Below are positions 24,705 through 38,200 of a DNA stretch of 64,000 nucleotides, one piece after another. Below the pieces are notes generated by a model. That model did not search any database. It saw only the letters and a list, made by a program, of their open reading frames with translations, and was not told the origin of the DNA. Both the position numbers and the translations under genes were made by a program. Position 1 is the stretch's first letter. Every line of letters begins with the position of its first letter. Location of the stretch: assembly GCF_002216775.1 (NCBI RefSeq), contig NZ_CP022315.1, positions 496,001 through 560,000 of the forward strand, in the 5' to 3' direction. The stretch comes from Virgibacillus phasianinus. GTDB taxonomy: Bacteria > Bacillota > Bacilli > Bacillales > Amphibacillaceae.

Positions 24705-25602
24705 GTTTCTCCACAAATTTATCTGTTACAAAAAACTCAATGTGTTTATTTAGGTTAGTAAATTCACCAGGCAATAATCCGCCAAATTCACCATCGATAT
24801 TCAGCTGCATTTTGTCCTCTGGTGTTACTTTGATGTTTTTCGCTTGCGTATAAATGACATGCTTGTCATCCAAATGGGCGCCTCTTGATGCTAGGCTAGC
24901 GATACGGATAAATTCAGCGAGATTCATCTTCTTCAGGATAATTAAATCAAAGTATCCATCATCAAATCTTGCATCCGGTGCAAGCTTCTCAAAACCGCCT
25001 ACAGAATTTGTGTTTGATACCAAGAATAACATGATGTCTTCATCAAGAACTTGTCCATCATACTCAATTTTCACTCGGGTTGCTCTTAGTGATGGCAGCA
25101 TTTCAATCCCTTTCATATAGTAGGCAAGCTGTCCAAGCATCGTTTTTAACCTGCTTGGCACTTCATACGTCAACTCGGTAAGTTTTCCTCCACCGGCGAT
25201 ATTCATGAAATAGCGATCGTTAACACGCCCAATATCAAGGGACATCGATTGACCATCTAAAATAACATCGACTGCCTTCTTTATATCTCTTGGGATACAC
25301 AATGCACGAGCAAAGTCATTGGTTGTCCCAACTGGAATAATTCCAAGCTTTGGTCTAAATTCCTGTTCAGCCAGACCATTGATCACTTCATTTATCGTGC
25401 CATCTCCACCAGCTGCGACAACGAGATCATAACGCCTTTCAACTGCTGTCCTGGCAGCCGTTACTGCATCACCTTCACATGTCGTTGCATGGGTGGATGT
25501 TTCATATCCTGCTATTTCAAACCGTTCTAAAACGGCTGGTAATTCCCTTTTAAATGCCTCACGGCCAGATGTAGGATTATAAATAATACGGGCCCGTTTC
25601 AT
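24685..25602 (-). CDS. dgkB: Diacylglycerol kinase DgkB
   Basis: 305 residues of the soluble lipid-kinase family. The nucleotide motif GGDGTINEVINGL begins at residue 65; NPTSGREAFKRELP lies at the start and GIIPVGTTNDFARAL and MNIAGGGKLTEL follow. The C-terminal beta-sandwich ends with MQLNIDGEFGGLLP. DgkB rephosphorylates diacylglycerol to phosphatidic acid during lipoteichoic acid synthesis, at the inner face of the membrane. Placement downstream of gatB, as yerQ in B. subtilis, supports the symbol. Confidence 0.92.
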   Translation of the reverse strand: MKRARIIYNPTSGREAFKRELPAVLERFEIAGYETSTHATTCEGDAVTAARTAVERRYDLVVAAGGDGTINEVINGLAEQEFRPKLGIIPVGTTNDFARALCIPRDIKKAVDVILDGQSMSLDIGRVNDRYFMNIAGGGKLTELTYEVPSRLKTMLGQLAYYMKGIEMLPSLRATRVKIEYDGQVLDEDIMLFLVSNTNSVGGFEKLAPDARFDDGYFDLIILKKMNLAEFIRIASLASRGAHLDDKHVIYTQAKNIKVTPEDKMQLNIDGEFGGLLPGEFTNLNKHIEFFVTDKFVEKQKIANS

Positions 25603-25739
25603 AAGGTCCCCTCCCTCTAATGTACACTTACAGACTTAGTGGAATAGATCCGTTACACGTCCAAAGACTATCATAGTCCTTTTGGAGCAATTTGAAAAGG
25701 TTTAAAGCTGATATTTTTTCTAGGGAGCTATTAAGAGCA

Positions 25740-25777
25740 AAAATAGACTACCCTACTCAAGCGAGGGTAGCCCTATC
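25740..25777 (-). terminator. Terminator of the gatCAB operon
   Basis: On the minus strand GGGCTACCCT and AGGGTAGTCT pair around a 9-base loop, followed by ATTTTTGC. It lies within 10 bases of the gatB stop. Confidence 0.85.
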
Positions 25778-25783
25778 CAATAT

Positions 25784-27214
25784 TTACCGTTTATTCATTT
25801 CGTCAAGCAGGATTTTGTTAACCATCGGTGGGTTTGCCTGTCCTTTGGTTTGTTTCATCACTTGTCCGACTAAAAAGCCTAATGCGCGATCCTTGCCGTT
25901 TTTAAAGTCGATGATGGATTGTTCATTATCGTCTAAAATCTTCGTGATAATCTCACGTAATTGACCCTCATCCGAGATTTGAACAAGTCCTTTATCTTTA
26001 ACTATTTGTTCCGGATCTCCACCTTTATCAACTAACTCGGCAAATACCTTTTTTGCGATTTTGGATGAAATGGTTCCATCTTCAATCAAACGAATCATTT
26101 TACCAAGAGCTTGTGGCGTAAGTGCTAAATCATGCAGATCCTTTTGATGTTTATTCATGTATTCAAATACAGCACCCATTAGCCAGTTCGACGCTTGCTT
26201 TGTGTCTGCACCTTGTGCGATTGTTTCTTCAAGGAAGTCGGCCATTTCTTTTGAATTCGTGATAACCGCCGCATCGTATTCAGGCAATTCAAGTTCCTTC
26301 ACAAACCGTTCTTTTCGTGCATCAGGTAATTCTGGGATTTGCTCACGAATACGTTCCTTCCATTCATCACTAATATGCATATGAACCAAATCCGGTTCAG
26401 GGAAATAACGATAGTCGTCGGATCCTTCTTTTACACGCATAAGGATAGTTTCTTTTGTCTTTTCATCATAACGACGAGTTTCCTGTAAAATTTCTCCGCC
26501 AGCAAGCAGCACTTTTTCCTGACGCTTCTCTTCAAATTCCAATCCTTTTTGGACGAATGCAAAAGAATTTAGGTTTTTTAATTCCGATTTAACACCGAAC
26601 TCTTTTTGTCCGATTGGACGGATGGAAATATTGGCGTCACATCTTAGTGATCCTTCTTCCATTTTACAATCAGAAACACCTGTATATTGAATAATGTTTT
26701 TCAGTTTTTCCAGATACGCATACGCTTCTTCCGGTGAGCTCATATCAGGTTCCGAAACGATTTCGACTAATGGCGTTCCCTGACGGTTAAAGTCGACTAA
26801 CGAATATCCATCATCACCATGTGTCAGCTTTCCTGCATCCTCTTCCATGTGCAGACGAGTGATACCAATCCGTTTCTTCTTACCATTTACCTCAATTTCA
26901 ATCCAGCCGTTTTCACCAATTGGTTTATCGAACTGGGAAATTTGGTAGGCTTTTGGATTGTCCGGATAGAAGTAGTTTTTACGGTCAAACTTCGTGTCTG
27001 TTGCTATTTCACAATTAAGTGCCATCGAAGCTTTCATTGCATAGTTAACTGCTTCTTCATTTAAGACCGGTAAAACGCCCGGATAACCCAGATCAATCGG
27101 GTTCACATTTGTATTCGGTTCCGCACCGAACTGGTTAGGGCTCGGGCTAAAGATTTTCGAAGCCGTTTTTAATTCAACATGTACTTCAAGTCCAATAACT
27201 GTTTCAAAGTTCAT
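25784..27214 (-). CDS. gatB: Asp/Glu-tRNA amidotransferase subunit B
   Basis: 476 residues, the full length of GatB. The start is [40 protein letters not shown] and [13 protein letters not shown] belong to the kinase-like cradle that activates the tRNA-bound acid with ATP, and the C-terminal YqeY-like tail ends [19 protein letters not shown]. GatCAB converts Glu-tRNA(Gln) to Gln-tRNA(Gln), and Asp-tRNA(Asn) where needed, in the cytoplasm. Its ATG shares a base with the gatA stop, so the two are translationally coupled. Confidence 0.96.
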   Translation of the reverse strand: MNFETVIGLEVHVELKTASKIFSPSPNQFGAEPNTNVNPIDLGYPGVLPVLNEEAVNYAMKASMALNCEIATDTKFDRKNYFYPDNPKAYQISQFDKPIGENGWIEIEVNGKKKRIGITRLHMEEDAGKLTHGDDGYSLVDFNRQGTPLVEIVSEPDMSSPEEAYAYLEKLKNIIQYTGVSDCKMEEGSLRCDANISIRPIGQKEFGVKSELKNLNSFAFVQKGLEFEEKRQEKVLLAGGEILQETRRYDEKTKETILMRVKEGSDDYRYFPEPDLVHMHISDEWKERIREQIPELPDARKERFVKELELPEYDAAVITNSKEMADFLEETIAQGADTKQASNWLMGAVFEYMNKHQKDLHDLALTPQALGKMIRLIEDGTISSKIAKKVFAELVDKGGDPEQIVKDKGLVQISDEGQLREIITKILDDNEQSIIDFKNGKDRALGFLVGQVMKQTKGQANPPMVNKILLDEMNKR

Positions 27215-28683
27215 TAGTTAGCACCTCCAAGTTGAGGTCGTTTAGTATGATGGTCAGTAGCTTGTTCATATGCGTGTGCTGCGCGGAAAATCATTTCTTC
27301 ATCAAAATGTTTTCCAATAATTTGCAGTCCGATTGGCAGACCATTTTCTGAAAATCCACATGGAACGGAAATACCAGGAATACCAGCAAGGTTAACTGGA
27401 ATTGTTAAAATATCATTGGTATACATGGTCAATGGATCATCCGTTTTCTCACCAACTTTAAATGCTGGTGTCGGTGTTGTTGGCCCAATAACGACATCGT
27501 ATTGTTCAAATACACGCTCAAAGTCATTATTAATTAGCTTTCGTACCTTTTGTGCCTTTTTATAAAATGCATCATAATAACCTGAGGATAATGCATAGGT
27601 TCCGAGCATAATACGACGTTTTACCTCATCACCAAATCCTTCGCTGCGGGACATCTTGAACATGTCCAACATATTTGTTGCCTTCTCGGAACGAACACCA
27701 TAACGAACACCATCAAACCTTGCCAGGTTGGCAGATGCCTCTGATGAAGCTAGCAGGTAGTACGCTGCAACTGCATATTTTGTATGTGGTAAAGAAACTT
27801 CTTCCCATTCTGCACCAAGTGATTCATACACCTTTAATGCCTCCATAATGGTATCTTTAACTTCCTTTGACACACCTTCTCCTAAGTATTCTTTCGGTAC
27901 AGCAATTTTAAGACCCTTTACATCGCCTGTTAAAGCATCAGTAAATCTAGGGACCTCAATATCAGCACTAGTGGAATCCATTGCATCGCGTCCAGCAATT
28001 ACTTCCAATACACGAGCACTATCCTCAACAGTTCTGGTTAATGGTCCAATTTGGTCAAGTGATGATGCGAAAGCCACAAGACCGAATCTGGAAACACGGC
28101 CATACGTAGGTTTCAATCCGACAACACCACAGAATGCTGCCGGTTGGCGAATTGATCCACCGGTATCAGAACCAAGTGAAAATAGGACTTCTCCAGCCGC
28201 TACTGCAGCTGCGGAACCGCCGCTTGACCCCCCCGGAACATAATCCGTGTTCCATGGATTTCTGGTTGCGGCATAGCTTGAATTTTCATTCGATGAACCC
28301 ATCGCAAATTCATCCATATTTAATTTTCCAATGTTGACAGCTTTTGCTTCGTCTAGGCTTTTCACAACGGTTGCATCGTATAAAGGGTCAGTAAAGTTGT
28401 CCAAAAATTGACTGGCACATGTTGTACGTAGATTTTTGGTAACGATATTGTCCTTAATCCCAGCAGGCATTCCGAACAATAATGCCGCGGCATCTGAATT
28501 TTCAGCATCCAATTGTTTTGCCTTCTCCAGTGCTTTTTCCTTATCCAAGGTTAAAAAAGCCTGTACTTCCTTATCCACTGCCTCTATTTGTTGATAGGAT
28601 TCGTTGACAAGATCAGTAACCGTTATTTCCTTATTATGTAGTTTCTGCTCAAGCTCACTTATTGTGTAATCAAATAATGACAT
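27214..28683 (-). CDS. gatA: Asp/Glu-tRNA amidotransferase subunit A
   Basis: 489 residues of the amidase signature family. The catalytic triad Lys77 ([10 protein letters not shown]), Ser153 and Ser177 is present in [16 protein letters not shown] and [16 protein letters not shown]. This subunit frees ammonia from glutamine and channels it to GatB. It sits between gatC (12 bases upstream) and gatB in the usual C-A-B order. Confidence 0.96.
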   Translation of the reverse strand: MSLFDYTISELEQKLHNKEITVTDLVNESYQQIEAVDKEVQAFLTLDKEKALEKAKQLDAENSDAAALLFGMPAGIKDNIVTKNLRTTCASQFLDNFTDPLYDATVVKSLDEAKAVNIGKLNMDEFAMGSSNENSSYAATRNPWNTDYVPGGSSGGSAAAVAAGEVLFSLGSDTGGSIRQPAAFCGVVGLKPTYGRVSRFGLVAFASSLDQIGPLTRTVEDSARVLEVIAGRDAMDSTSADIEVPRFTDALTGDVKGLKIAVPKEYLGEGVSKEVKDTIMEALKVYESLGAEWEEVSLPHTKYAVAAYYLLASSEASANLARFDGVRYGVRSEKATNMLDMFKMSRSEGFGDEVKRRIMLGTYALSSGYYDAFYKKAQKVRKLINNDFERVFEQYDVVIGPTTPTPAFKVGEKTDDPLTMYTNDILTIPVNLAGIPGISVPCGFSENGLPIGLQIIGKHFDEEMIFRAAHAYEQATDHHTKRPQLGGAN

Positions 28684-28695
28684 GTATTTCCCTCC

Positions 28696-28986
28696 TTACT
28701 CCATGACAGATGGCACACGAAAATGACCGTCTTTTTTATCGGGTGCGTTTTTCAGTGCTTCTTCCTGTGTAATCCATTGCTTCGGTTCATCCTTACGCAG
28801 GACGTTTTTAAAGTCCAATACATGCGTTGTTGGCTCTATTTCATCTGTATCCAGTTCATTCAACATTTCAGCATAATCAACAATCTTGCTTAATTGCTTG
28901 GTGAATTTCTCCGCTTCTTCATCGGTAATCGCAAGCCTAGCCAAATGCGCAACATGCTTAACATTTTCCTTTGTAATATCCGCCAA
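28696..28986 (-). CDS. gatC: Asp/Glu-tRNA amidotransferase subunit C
   Basis: 96 residues from the TTG at 28986, chosen because GGAGGTG lies 5 bases upstream and would be inside a longer frame to 29001. It has the typical [20 protein letters not shown] start, and [19 protein letters not shown] is the linker that wraps the GatA-GatB interface. The small subunit stabilises the complex. It is the first gene of gatCAB; a short GGGGGACAGTCCCC repeat lies about 65 bases upstream. Confidence 0.93.
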   Translation of the reverse strand: MADITKENVKHVAHLARLAITDEEAEKFTKQLSKIVDYAEMLNELDTDEIEPTTHVLDFKNVLRKDEPKQWITQEEALKNAPDKKDGHFRVPSVME

Positions 28987-29052
28987 ATAAAGCACCTCCA
29001 AATAACTCTTACAATACTATAGATAATAGCAGAGTTGGCAGTGCATAAGCAA

Positions 29053-29072
29053 GGGGGACAGTCCCCCGCCGC
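29053..29072. repeat. GGGGGACAGTCCCC palindromic repeat, short copy
   Basis: GGGGGACAGTCCCCCGCCGC contains a near-perfect palindrome (GGGGGAC/GTCCCCC) and shares its first 14 bases and GCCGC tail with the repeat at 44121-44180 read on the minus strand. It lies in the gatC leader. Confidence 0.6.
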
Positions 29073-29128
29073 AGTAGTGTGTTAAAGCGAAAGTTATAAT
29101 TCATGGATATTGTTTGCGTTTATTAAAC

Positions 29129-29167
29129 AAAAAAAGGCCTGAAATAGCTTCCACACTATCTCAGGCA
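29129..29167 (-). terminator. Terminator of the receptor-pheromone operon
   Basis: On the minus strand GCCTGAGATAG and CTATTTCAGGC pair around an 8-base loop, followed by CTTTTTTTG. It lies about 50 bases after the peptide gene stop, so it closes the receptor-peptide transcript. Confidence 0.88.
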
Positions 29168-29215
29168 GTTCATCATATAGTAATAGGGTAAAAAATTACT
29201 GCGTAACCCAATTGA

Positions 29216-29353
29216 TTAAAAGGTTGGGTTACCAATTGAATAGATGCTTGGTTCAATGTCACGAGCTACTTGATCTGTTGGATTGTCAATAGTGAAGAAA
29301 AGTCCAGCAGCAAGTAAAGTACCTAATGATACGCTTACAATAAGCTTCTTCAT
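29216..29353 (-). CDS. Candidate secreted pheromone precursor (NprX/Phr-like)
   Basis: A 45-residue pre-propeptide. The ATG at 29353 has a GGGGAGGG site 6 bases upstream. Residues 1-20 are a Sec-type signal (MKK, then LIVSVSLGTLLAAGLFF); residues 21-33 are an acidic pro-region (TIDNPTDQVARDI). The C-terminus EPSIYSIGNPTF should hold the mature signal, perhaps the last 5-8 residues (SIGNPTF). It starts 20 bases after the stop of a 421-residue HTH-TPR regulator, the same layout as NprR-NprX, PlcR-PapR and AimR-AimP. Precursor type is well supported by design; the mature peptide and its export and import route (Opp) are inferred. Confidence 0.75.
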   Translation of the reverse strand: MKKLIVSVSLGTLLAAGLFFTIDNPTDQVARDIEPSIYSIGNPTF

Positions 29354-29372
29354 GTTCATCCCTCCCCTCAAA

Positions 29373-30638
29373 TTACAAAATTGTAATTTGATCATAAGCA
29401 AAATTAGCTAGTTTATAATACTTTGTTGCTTCCTTGTATATGTGTAACTTCTCATAATGTTTGCCAAGCATTCTGGCATATATGACAAGGTTTGCATAAT
29501 CTTTATGTTTCTTTAAATATGGAATAAATTCCTGTATTAATATATTTTCAAACTTCTCGTGTTGATTGGTTATTTCATAATCATAAGATTTAATAATATA
29601 ATAATACACTCTGCAATCTTCAAAGTTCTTAAACTGCTCAATCAATTTGTAGCCTTGTTCGATTTTTTCTTTTGCTTCATCAATATTATATAAGTTATAA
29701 TATTCCGCCACTAGGGAAGAAATCGCTGCAAGCCTTTCCCCAATATAAACTTCTTCATCATCCACAATTGCGGTAAAGAACTTAATAGCTTCTTTTGCCT
29801 CACCTTTAGTGGAATACAACACTCCAAGGTTCTGATTTGTTAATTGTATTAACTGTTTATTTTTACTCAGCTTTGCCAGATGTAATGCTAGGTTATAATT
29901 CTTTATTGCCTTGTCATAAACACTGATTCGCCGATGTGATATTCCCAATAATATATGGCACTGGGCACATCTGAAAAAGTTATACTTAATTTGGAAAGTA
30001 TCTAAGGCCCTTTTTGCATATTCGATGGATTCCAGCGTATTTCGAAGTTTACTATGTGTCACAGCTATCGTATATTGGAGATCTGCTTCATATTCTTCGT
30101 CGATTGAAATCTGATTCAGTTTTTCTTCAGATAGCTTATACATCCGCATTGCTTGATTGAACTCTCCATTTGATGAATTATAATTCCCTTTAAACTTATA
30201 CCAGTAAAACTGGTGTAAACTATCAAAAGTGTTGGAGATTTCATTCAGTTTATTAATTTGTTCCAATGCCAGGTCGAATTTACTTAACACCAAATAATAT
30301 CGAATTCTATGAATCTCAAATAAAATTAAGTTGTCTGAATGGATATTACTAAGCAAGCTCTCTAATTCCTCGTACTTTTCGGTAATCACCTGTTTATCAT
30401 TTGTTTCAAATAACAGATCATACCATTCCTGGCACTTCTCTTTAATGCTAACCTCTTTATCATCATCCCGCTGTACACCAAGCCGTGTGCATAATAGACT
30501 AATCACCTCTGAACTTGGTTCCGTTTTCTGGTTTTCAATTTTGGACAAGTATGACATGGAAACAATACCCTCGGCTAATTCCTCTTGTGTCATTCCTTGC
30601 TTAATCCGTTGTAATTTAATAAAGGGTCCCGTCTCCAT
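29373..30638 (-). CDS. RRNPP quorum-sensing receptor-regulator (NprR-like)
   Basis: 421 residues from an ATG with an AAAGGTGG site. Residues 6-60 are an XRE helix-turn-helix (IKLQRIKQGMTQEELAEGIV, SMSYLSKIENQKTEPSSEV). Residues 75-421 are all-helical TPR repeats (for example FDLALEQINKLNEIS, SIEYAKRALDTFQIKYNFF, YDKAIKNYNLALHLAKLS, EAIKFFTAIVDDEE, YKEATKYYKLANFAYDQI). Length and domain order match NprR (about 420 residues) better than PlcR (about 285). Such proteins bind a re-imported peptide in the TPR groove and then switch DNA binding or phosphatase-binding behaviour. The adjacent peptide gene supports this. Target genes are unknown; none nearby has an obvious site. Confidence 0.85.
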   Translation of the reverse strand: METGPFIKLQRIKQGMTQEELAEGIVSMSYLSKIENQKTEPSSEVISLLCTRLGVQRDDDKEVSIKEKCQEWYDLLFETNDKQVITEKYEELESLLSNIHSDNLILFEIHRIRYYLVLSKFDLALEQINKLNEISNTFDSLHQFYWYKFKGNYNSSNGEFNQAMRMYKLSEEKLNQISIDEEYEADLQYTIAVTHSKLRNTLESIEYAKRALDTFQIKYNFFRCAQCHILLGISHRRISVYDKAIKNYNLALHLAKLSKNKQLIQLTNQNLGVLYSTKGEAKEAIKFFTAIVDDEEVYIGERLAAISSLVAEYYNLYNIDEAKEKIEQGYKLIEQFKNFEDCRVYYYIIKSYDYEITNQHEKFENILIQEFIPYLKKHKDYANLVIYARMLGKHYEKLHIYKEATKYYKLANFAYDQITIL

Positions 30639-30946
30639 CTATATACCCACCTTTTTGATATAATCGGGTAAATTGCTGTGTGAAATGGTATATTTATATA
30701 ATACCACACTTCCAAATAATTCATATTGGGAAAGTTGATAGGTTAATATCTGTGTTAACCCCACGAAAACTTTCCTACTTTCCTAACCATATGACAAAAA
30801 CCCTTATTCTACAATAAATTTTGCAGGAAAGTTGAAAATTGTCTATTGGGTCTATTGACATAGAACGTAAGATATAGCTATTTGTTATATTTTTCCTGTC
30901 ACCTTCCGACAAATTCCATATTATGTAAGCGACAAACTCGCAACAG
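30639..30946. other. Upstream region of the receptor gene, with one dyad
   Basis: No gene is convincing in this 300-base AT-rich gap. TGGTAT (30686-30691) and ATACCA (30701-30706) form a dyad with a 9-base spacer about 50-70 bases before the receptor start, overlapping a TATATAAT-like stretch. It is a candidate autoregulatory or promoter site. A 63-codon frame at 30775-30966 runs into the terminator and has no ribosome site. Confidence 0.35.
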
Positions 30947-30989
30947 AAAAAATCCCTTTCTAACAAATTTTGTTAAAAAGGGATTTTTG
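30947..30989. terminator. Terminator downstream of rocA
   Basis: AAATCCCTTTCTAACAAA and TTTGTTAAAAAGGGATTT form a long AT-rich stem of about 18 bp with one mismatch. A and T runs on both sides suggest it works in both directions. Confidence 0.88.
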
Positions 30990-31003
30990 CTTGTTTACTA
31001 TTT

Positions 31004-32551
31004 TTAAAACATTTCAGACGTTGTTTTACCTTGCATATGTTGGATTAAGTAATCTGGTCCGCCGGCTTTTGAATCGGTTCCTGACATTTTAAATCCGCCA
31101 AATGGCTGATAGCCAACGATTGCTGCAGTACAGCCACGGTTGAAATACAAGTTCCCAACGTGGAAGTCCTCACGTGCTTGTTCCTGGTGTGCACGGTTAT
31201 TAGTAATAACAGCACCGGTTAAACCATAATCCGTATTATTTGCAATTTCAATAGCCTGATCGAAATCTTTAGCTTTCGCCAGGGCCACAACAGGTCCAAA
31301 AATTTCTTCCTGCATGATTCGTGCTTCAGGGTCCAGATCAGCAAATACTGTTGGATTTACAAACCAGCCTTTACTGTCGTCGCCATCACCACCAACAAGA
31401 AGTTTACCTTCCTCTTTACCAATTCCAATATATTTCGTGATTTTATCGTATGCTGCCTGATCAATTACTGGTCCCATGAAATGCGAGTTGTCAGATGGAT
31501 CCCCAGCACTTAATTCTTTTGTAAGTTGTGCTACACGTTCAGACACTTGATCGTACACATCTTCGTGGATGATTGCACGTGAACATGCTGAACATTTTTG
31601 TCCAGAGAATCCGAATGCTGATTGAACAATAGATTCTGCCGCTAGTTCAAGGTCTGCTTCACTATCAACCACGATGGTATCTTTACCGCCCATTTCAATG
31701 ATTGTACGTTTAAGCCAGTTTTGACCCTTTTGTACTTTTGCTGCACGTTCGAAAATGCGTGTTCCAACATCTCTTGAACCTGTGAAACTAACAAATCGTG
31801 TACGAGGGTGATCGACCAAATAGTCTCCAACTTCACTACCAGAACCTGGAATGTAGTTCACTACACCAGCCGGCATTCCCGCTTCTTCTAGTACCTCCAT
31901 CAATTTATATGCAATCACAGGTGTTGCACTTGCAGGTTTAAGTAATACCGTGTTACCAGTAACCATTGCTGCAACAGTAGTACCTGCCATGATAGCAAAC
32001 AGGAAGTTCCAAGGTGAAATAACTACACCAACACCTAATGGAATGTAATTAAATTGATTGTATTCGATTGGTCGGCTATTAATTTCCGTACCACCGTTAA
32101 TTTTAAGCATTTGACGGCCATAATACTCCATGAAGTCAATTGCTTCAGCAGTATCAGCGTCCGCTTCTTTCCATGGTTTTCCGCCTTCTTTAACAAGGTG
32201 TGCGGTAAATTCAAATTTACGGCGGCGTACAATTGCCGCAGCACGGAATAAAATGTCAGCGCGCATTTTTGGGTCTGACTTTCTCCATGATTCGAATTTG
32301 CTATCCGCAACTTTCATTGCCTTTTCAGCCAATTCTTGGTTTGCTTTTGAGACATACCCAATGACCTCATCTTTTTTAGATGGGTTAACAGAAACAATTT
32401 TGTCATCAGTTGTAATACGTTCCCCGCCTATTATAAGTGGGTATTCCCCACCAAGATCAGCTTCAACCTGTTTGATTGCCTCTAACATTAACTTCTGATT
32501 TGCTTCTACTGTGAAATCTGTAAAAGGTTCGTGTTTGTACGGTACTACCAT
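31004..32551 (-). CDS. rocA: L-glutamate gamma-semialdehyde dehydrogenase (P5C dehydrogenase)
   Basis: 515 residues, the size of RocA/PruA-type enzymes. The catalytic Cys320 is in [13 protein letters not shown], the general base Glu286 in IIEMGGKD, and SPWNFLFAI contains the oxyanion Asn182. [20 protein letters not shown] near the end is typical of the P5C dehydrogenase group. It oxidises glutamate semialdehyde to glutamate with NAD+, the last step of proline and arginine breakdown. No putB or rocD is next to it. A cre-like site lies 38 bases upstream of its start, in keeping with carbon catabolite control. A second family member (B. subtilis putC) has the same fold, so rocA versus putC is not certain. 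Confidence 0.88.
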   Translation of the reverse strand: MVVPYKHEPFTDFTVEANQKLMLEAIKQVEADLGGEYPLIIGGERITTDDKIVSVNPSKKDEVIGYVSKANQELAEKAMKVADSKFESWRKSDPKMRADILFRAAAIVRRRKFEFTAHLVKEGGKPWKEADADTAEAIDFMEYYGRQMLKINGGTEINSRPIEYNQFNYIPLGVGVVISPWNFLFAIMAGTTVAAMVTGNTVLLKPASATPVIAYKLMEVLEEAGMPAGVVNYIPGSGSEVGDYLVDHPRTRFVSFTGSRDVGTRIFERAAKVQKGQNWLKRTIIEMGGKDTIVVDSEADLELAAESIVQSAFGFSGQKCSACSRAIIHEDVYDQVSERVAQLTKELSAGDPSDNSHFMGPVIDQAAYDKITKYIGIGKEEGKLLVGGDGDDSKGWFVNPTVFADLDPEARIMQEEIFGPVVALAKAKDFDQAIEIANNTDYGLTGAVITNNRAHQEQAREDFHVGNLYFNRGCTAAIVGYQPFGGFKMSGTDSKAGGPDYLIQHMQGKTTSEMF

Positions 32552-32588
32552 GAAAAAAACCTCCTTAAAAAATAATTACTCCATAAAT

Positions 32589-32602
32589 TGATTGCGTTTT
32601 CA
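32589..32602 (-). promoter_or_regulatory. cre-like CcpA site upstream of rocA
   Basis: On the minus strand TGAAAACGCAATCA fits the cre consensus TGWAANCGNTNWCA at 13 of 14 positions; position 10 is A instead of T. It is 38 bases before the rocA ATG, where binding would block or limit transcription. CcpA binding is inferred. Confidence 0.45.
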
Positions 32603-32611
32603 TAAAATGCA

Positions 32612-32645
32612 AGAAAAAAAGGATGGAGTGATTCCACCCTCCATT
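32612..32645 (-). terminator. Terminator of the pcrB-pcrA-ligA-camS operon
   Basis: On the minus strand GGAGGGTGG and a partly mismatched ACTCCATCC pair around AATC, followed by seven T. It lies 42 bases after the camS stop. Confidence 0.85.
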
Positions 32646-32686
32646 TTAACTGAAATAAACTAACAGTTCAATGAATCTAGTCTTTT

Positions 32687-33940
32687 CTAATGAAAAATAT
32701 GCACTGTAGGATCTTCAACGCCTGCACTTCGATAGATTAGACTTTCCAGTTTATCACTTGAAGTCACCTTGATCTCAATGTCGAAGTGATCAGGAAACAT
32801 CTCTTTTACCAGGCCATAAGCATATTGAGAAAATCCAATAACCTCACCCTTCCCATAAAACTCAATGGGTATCTCTAGGGTCAGCTTCTTCATTTCATCA
32901 TCAATATAAAATCCTTCACCAATTACTCCAACATAATTAGGGAAAAACTTAGCTACTTCGTTGGCGAAGTTAGCAACCAGCTGGGAATCATCATAATGTT
33001 TTTCTTTCGCTTCATCGGATGGGAACAGGATATAATCTTCTTTAATAGCTTCCCAATCACCAATTGACATATCGCTACCTTTCACACCTGCCTTGGCGAC
33101 ATAATTTCCGGGTATCGGTGACCCCTCCTTTTCTTCACGGTATAGGGCAAACATGATTGGTATATCTTCTAATCCTTCCATCTTCCGCAATCGCTCCAGA
33201 ATTGTCTGGGCCATTTGCTTACCATGTTTTAACATTTCTTCCTCACTGATTTCTTCATACAAATAAGGGCCATCCTTTACTGCCTGAAAACGATACTCTG
33301 ACTTCAATGCCAGTCCTATTGACATTCCAACCAACTTAACGGACTTATCCTTATTTTTTTTCAAATAGTTCTGTTCTACGATGTGTGAAAGATACCTAGG
33401 ATTTTCCCGGTAAGCACTTTCGCTTGCACCATCTTCATTTGCAGCACCTGGTAATTCAGGGTTTAGCGCCAAACTTGCTTCTTCCTTTATATTTTTCGTT
33501 ATTTCTGCAATTTCATCTTCGCTTTCTTCACTTTCTGTGGAATCCAGTTTTTCCTGTACCGCCTGCTTCAATTGCTTGTCTGTTAAATCTCTGCCTAGCC
33601 ATTGCAACACAGTGTCCTTAGAAAGGTTTTGACCAGCTTGGAACAAATACTTACTTGGATCAAAGTACTCCTTGGAATGCCGCCTGAGGCCTTCTTCCAT
33701 TTCATCAATATCTAACCGGTTTCCTACTTGACTGACGATAAGCCCACGAGCCGCACTTGGCTTGTATGGCAGAATCATTTTATAATTTTCTTTTGAAAGT
33801 TGATAGCTTGGAACAATGGATTTTTCCTGATTTGCGGTTTCATTATCCTTTTTCACAACTTCTTCGTCATTGATATTTTGTGAACAGCTTGTCATGAAAA
33901 GAAGTGCACCAGTCAACCAAATCGCTATTTTCTTCAACAT
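32687..33940 (-). CDS. camS: CamS family lipoprotein (YerH)
   Basis: 417 residues. A lipoprotein signal peptide ends in LLFMTSC with the lipidated Cys19. The mature protein has the CamS domain (SAARGLIVSQVGNRLDIDEM, AQTILERLRKMEGLEDIPIM, FANEVAKFFPNYVGVIGEGF). Function is unknown. In Enterococcus faecalis the homologue's signal peptide is the source of the conjugation pheromone cAM373, seven residues cut from just before the cysteine; here that stretch is ALLFMTS. It follows ligA in the conserved order pcrB-pcrA-ligA-camS. Confidence 0.92.
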   Translation of the reverse strand: MLKKIAIWLTGALLFMTSCSQNINDEEVVKKDNETANQEKSIVPSYQLSKENYKMILPYKPSAARGLIVSQVGNRLDIDEMEEGLRRHSKEYFDPSKYLFQAGQNLSKDTVLQWLGRDLTDKQLKQAVQEKLDSTESEESEDEIAEITKNIKEEASLALNPELPGAANEDGASESAYRENPRYLSHIVEQNYLKKNKDKSVKLVGMSIGLALKSEYRFQAVKDGPYLYEEISEEEMLKHGKQMAQTILERLRKMEGLEDIPIMFALYREEKEGSPIPGNYVAKAGVKGSDMSIGDWEAIKEDYILFPSDEAKEKHYDDSQLVANFANEVAKFFPNYVGVIGEGFYIDDEMKKLTLEIPIEFYGKGEVIGFSQYAYGLVKEMFPDHFDIEIKVTSSDKLESLIYRSAGVEDPTVHIFH

Positions 33941-33950
33941 TCTCCACTCC

Positions 33951-38188
<4,238 letters not shown>

Positions 38189-38200
38189 AACGACACCACC

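Noticed and set aside
30775-30966. 63-codon frame between rocA and the receptor gene
   Set aside because: It overlaps the terminator at 30947-30989, has no ribosome site and no recognisable protein features.
33424-33621. Plus-strand frame opposite camS, and many similar frames opposite pur, lig and pcr genes
   Set aside because: They are shadows of well-identified minus-strand genes and show no protein signature.
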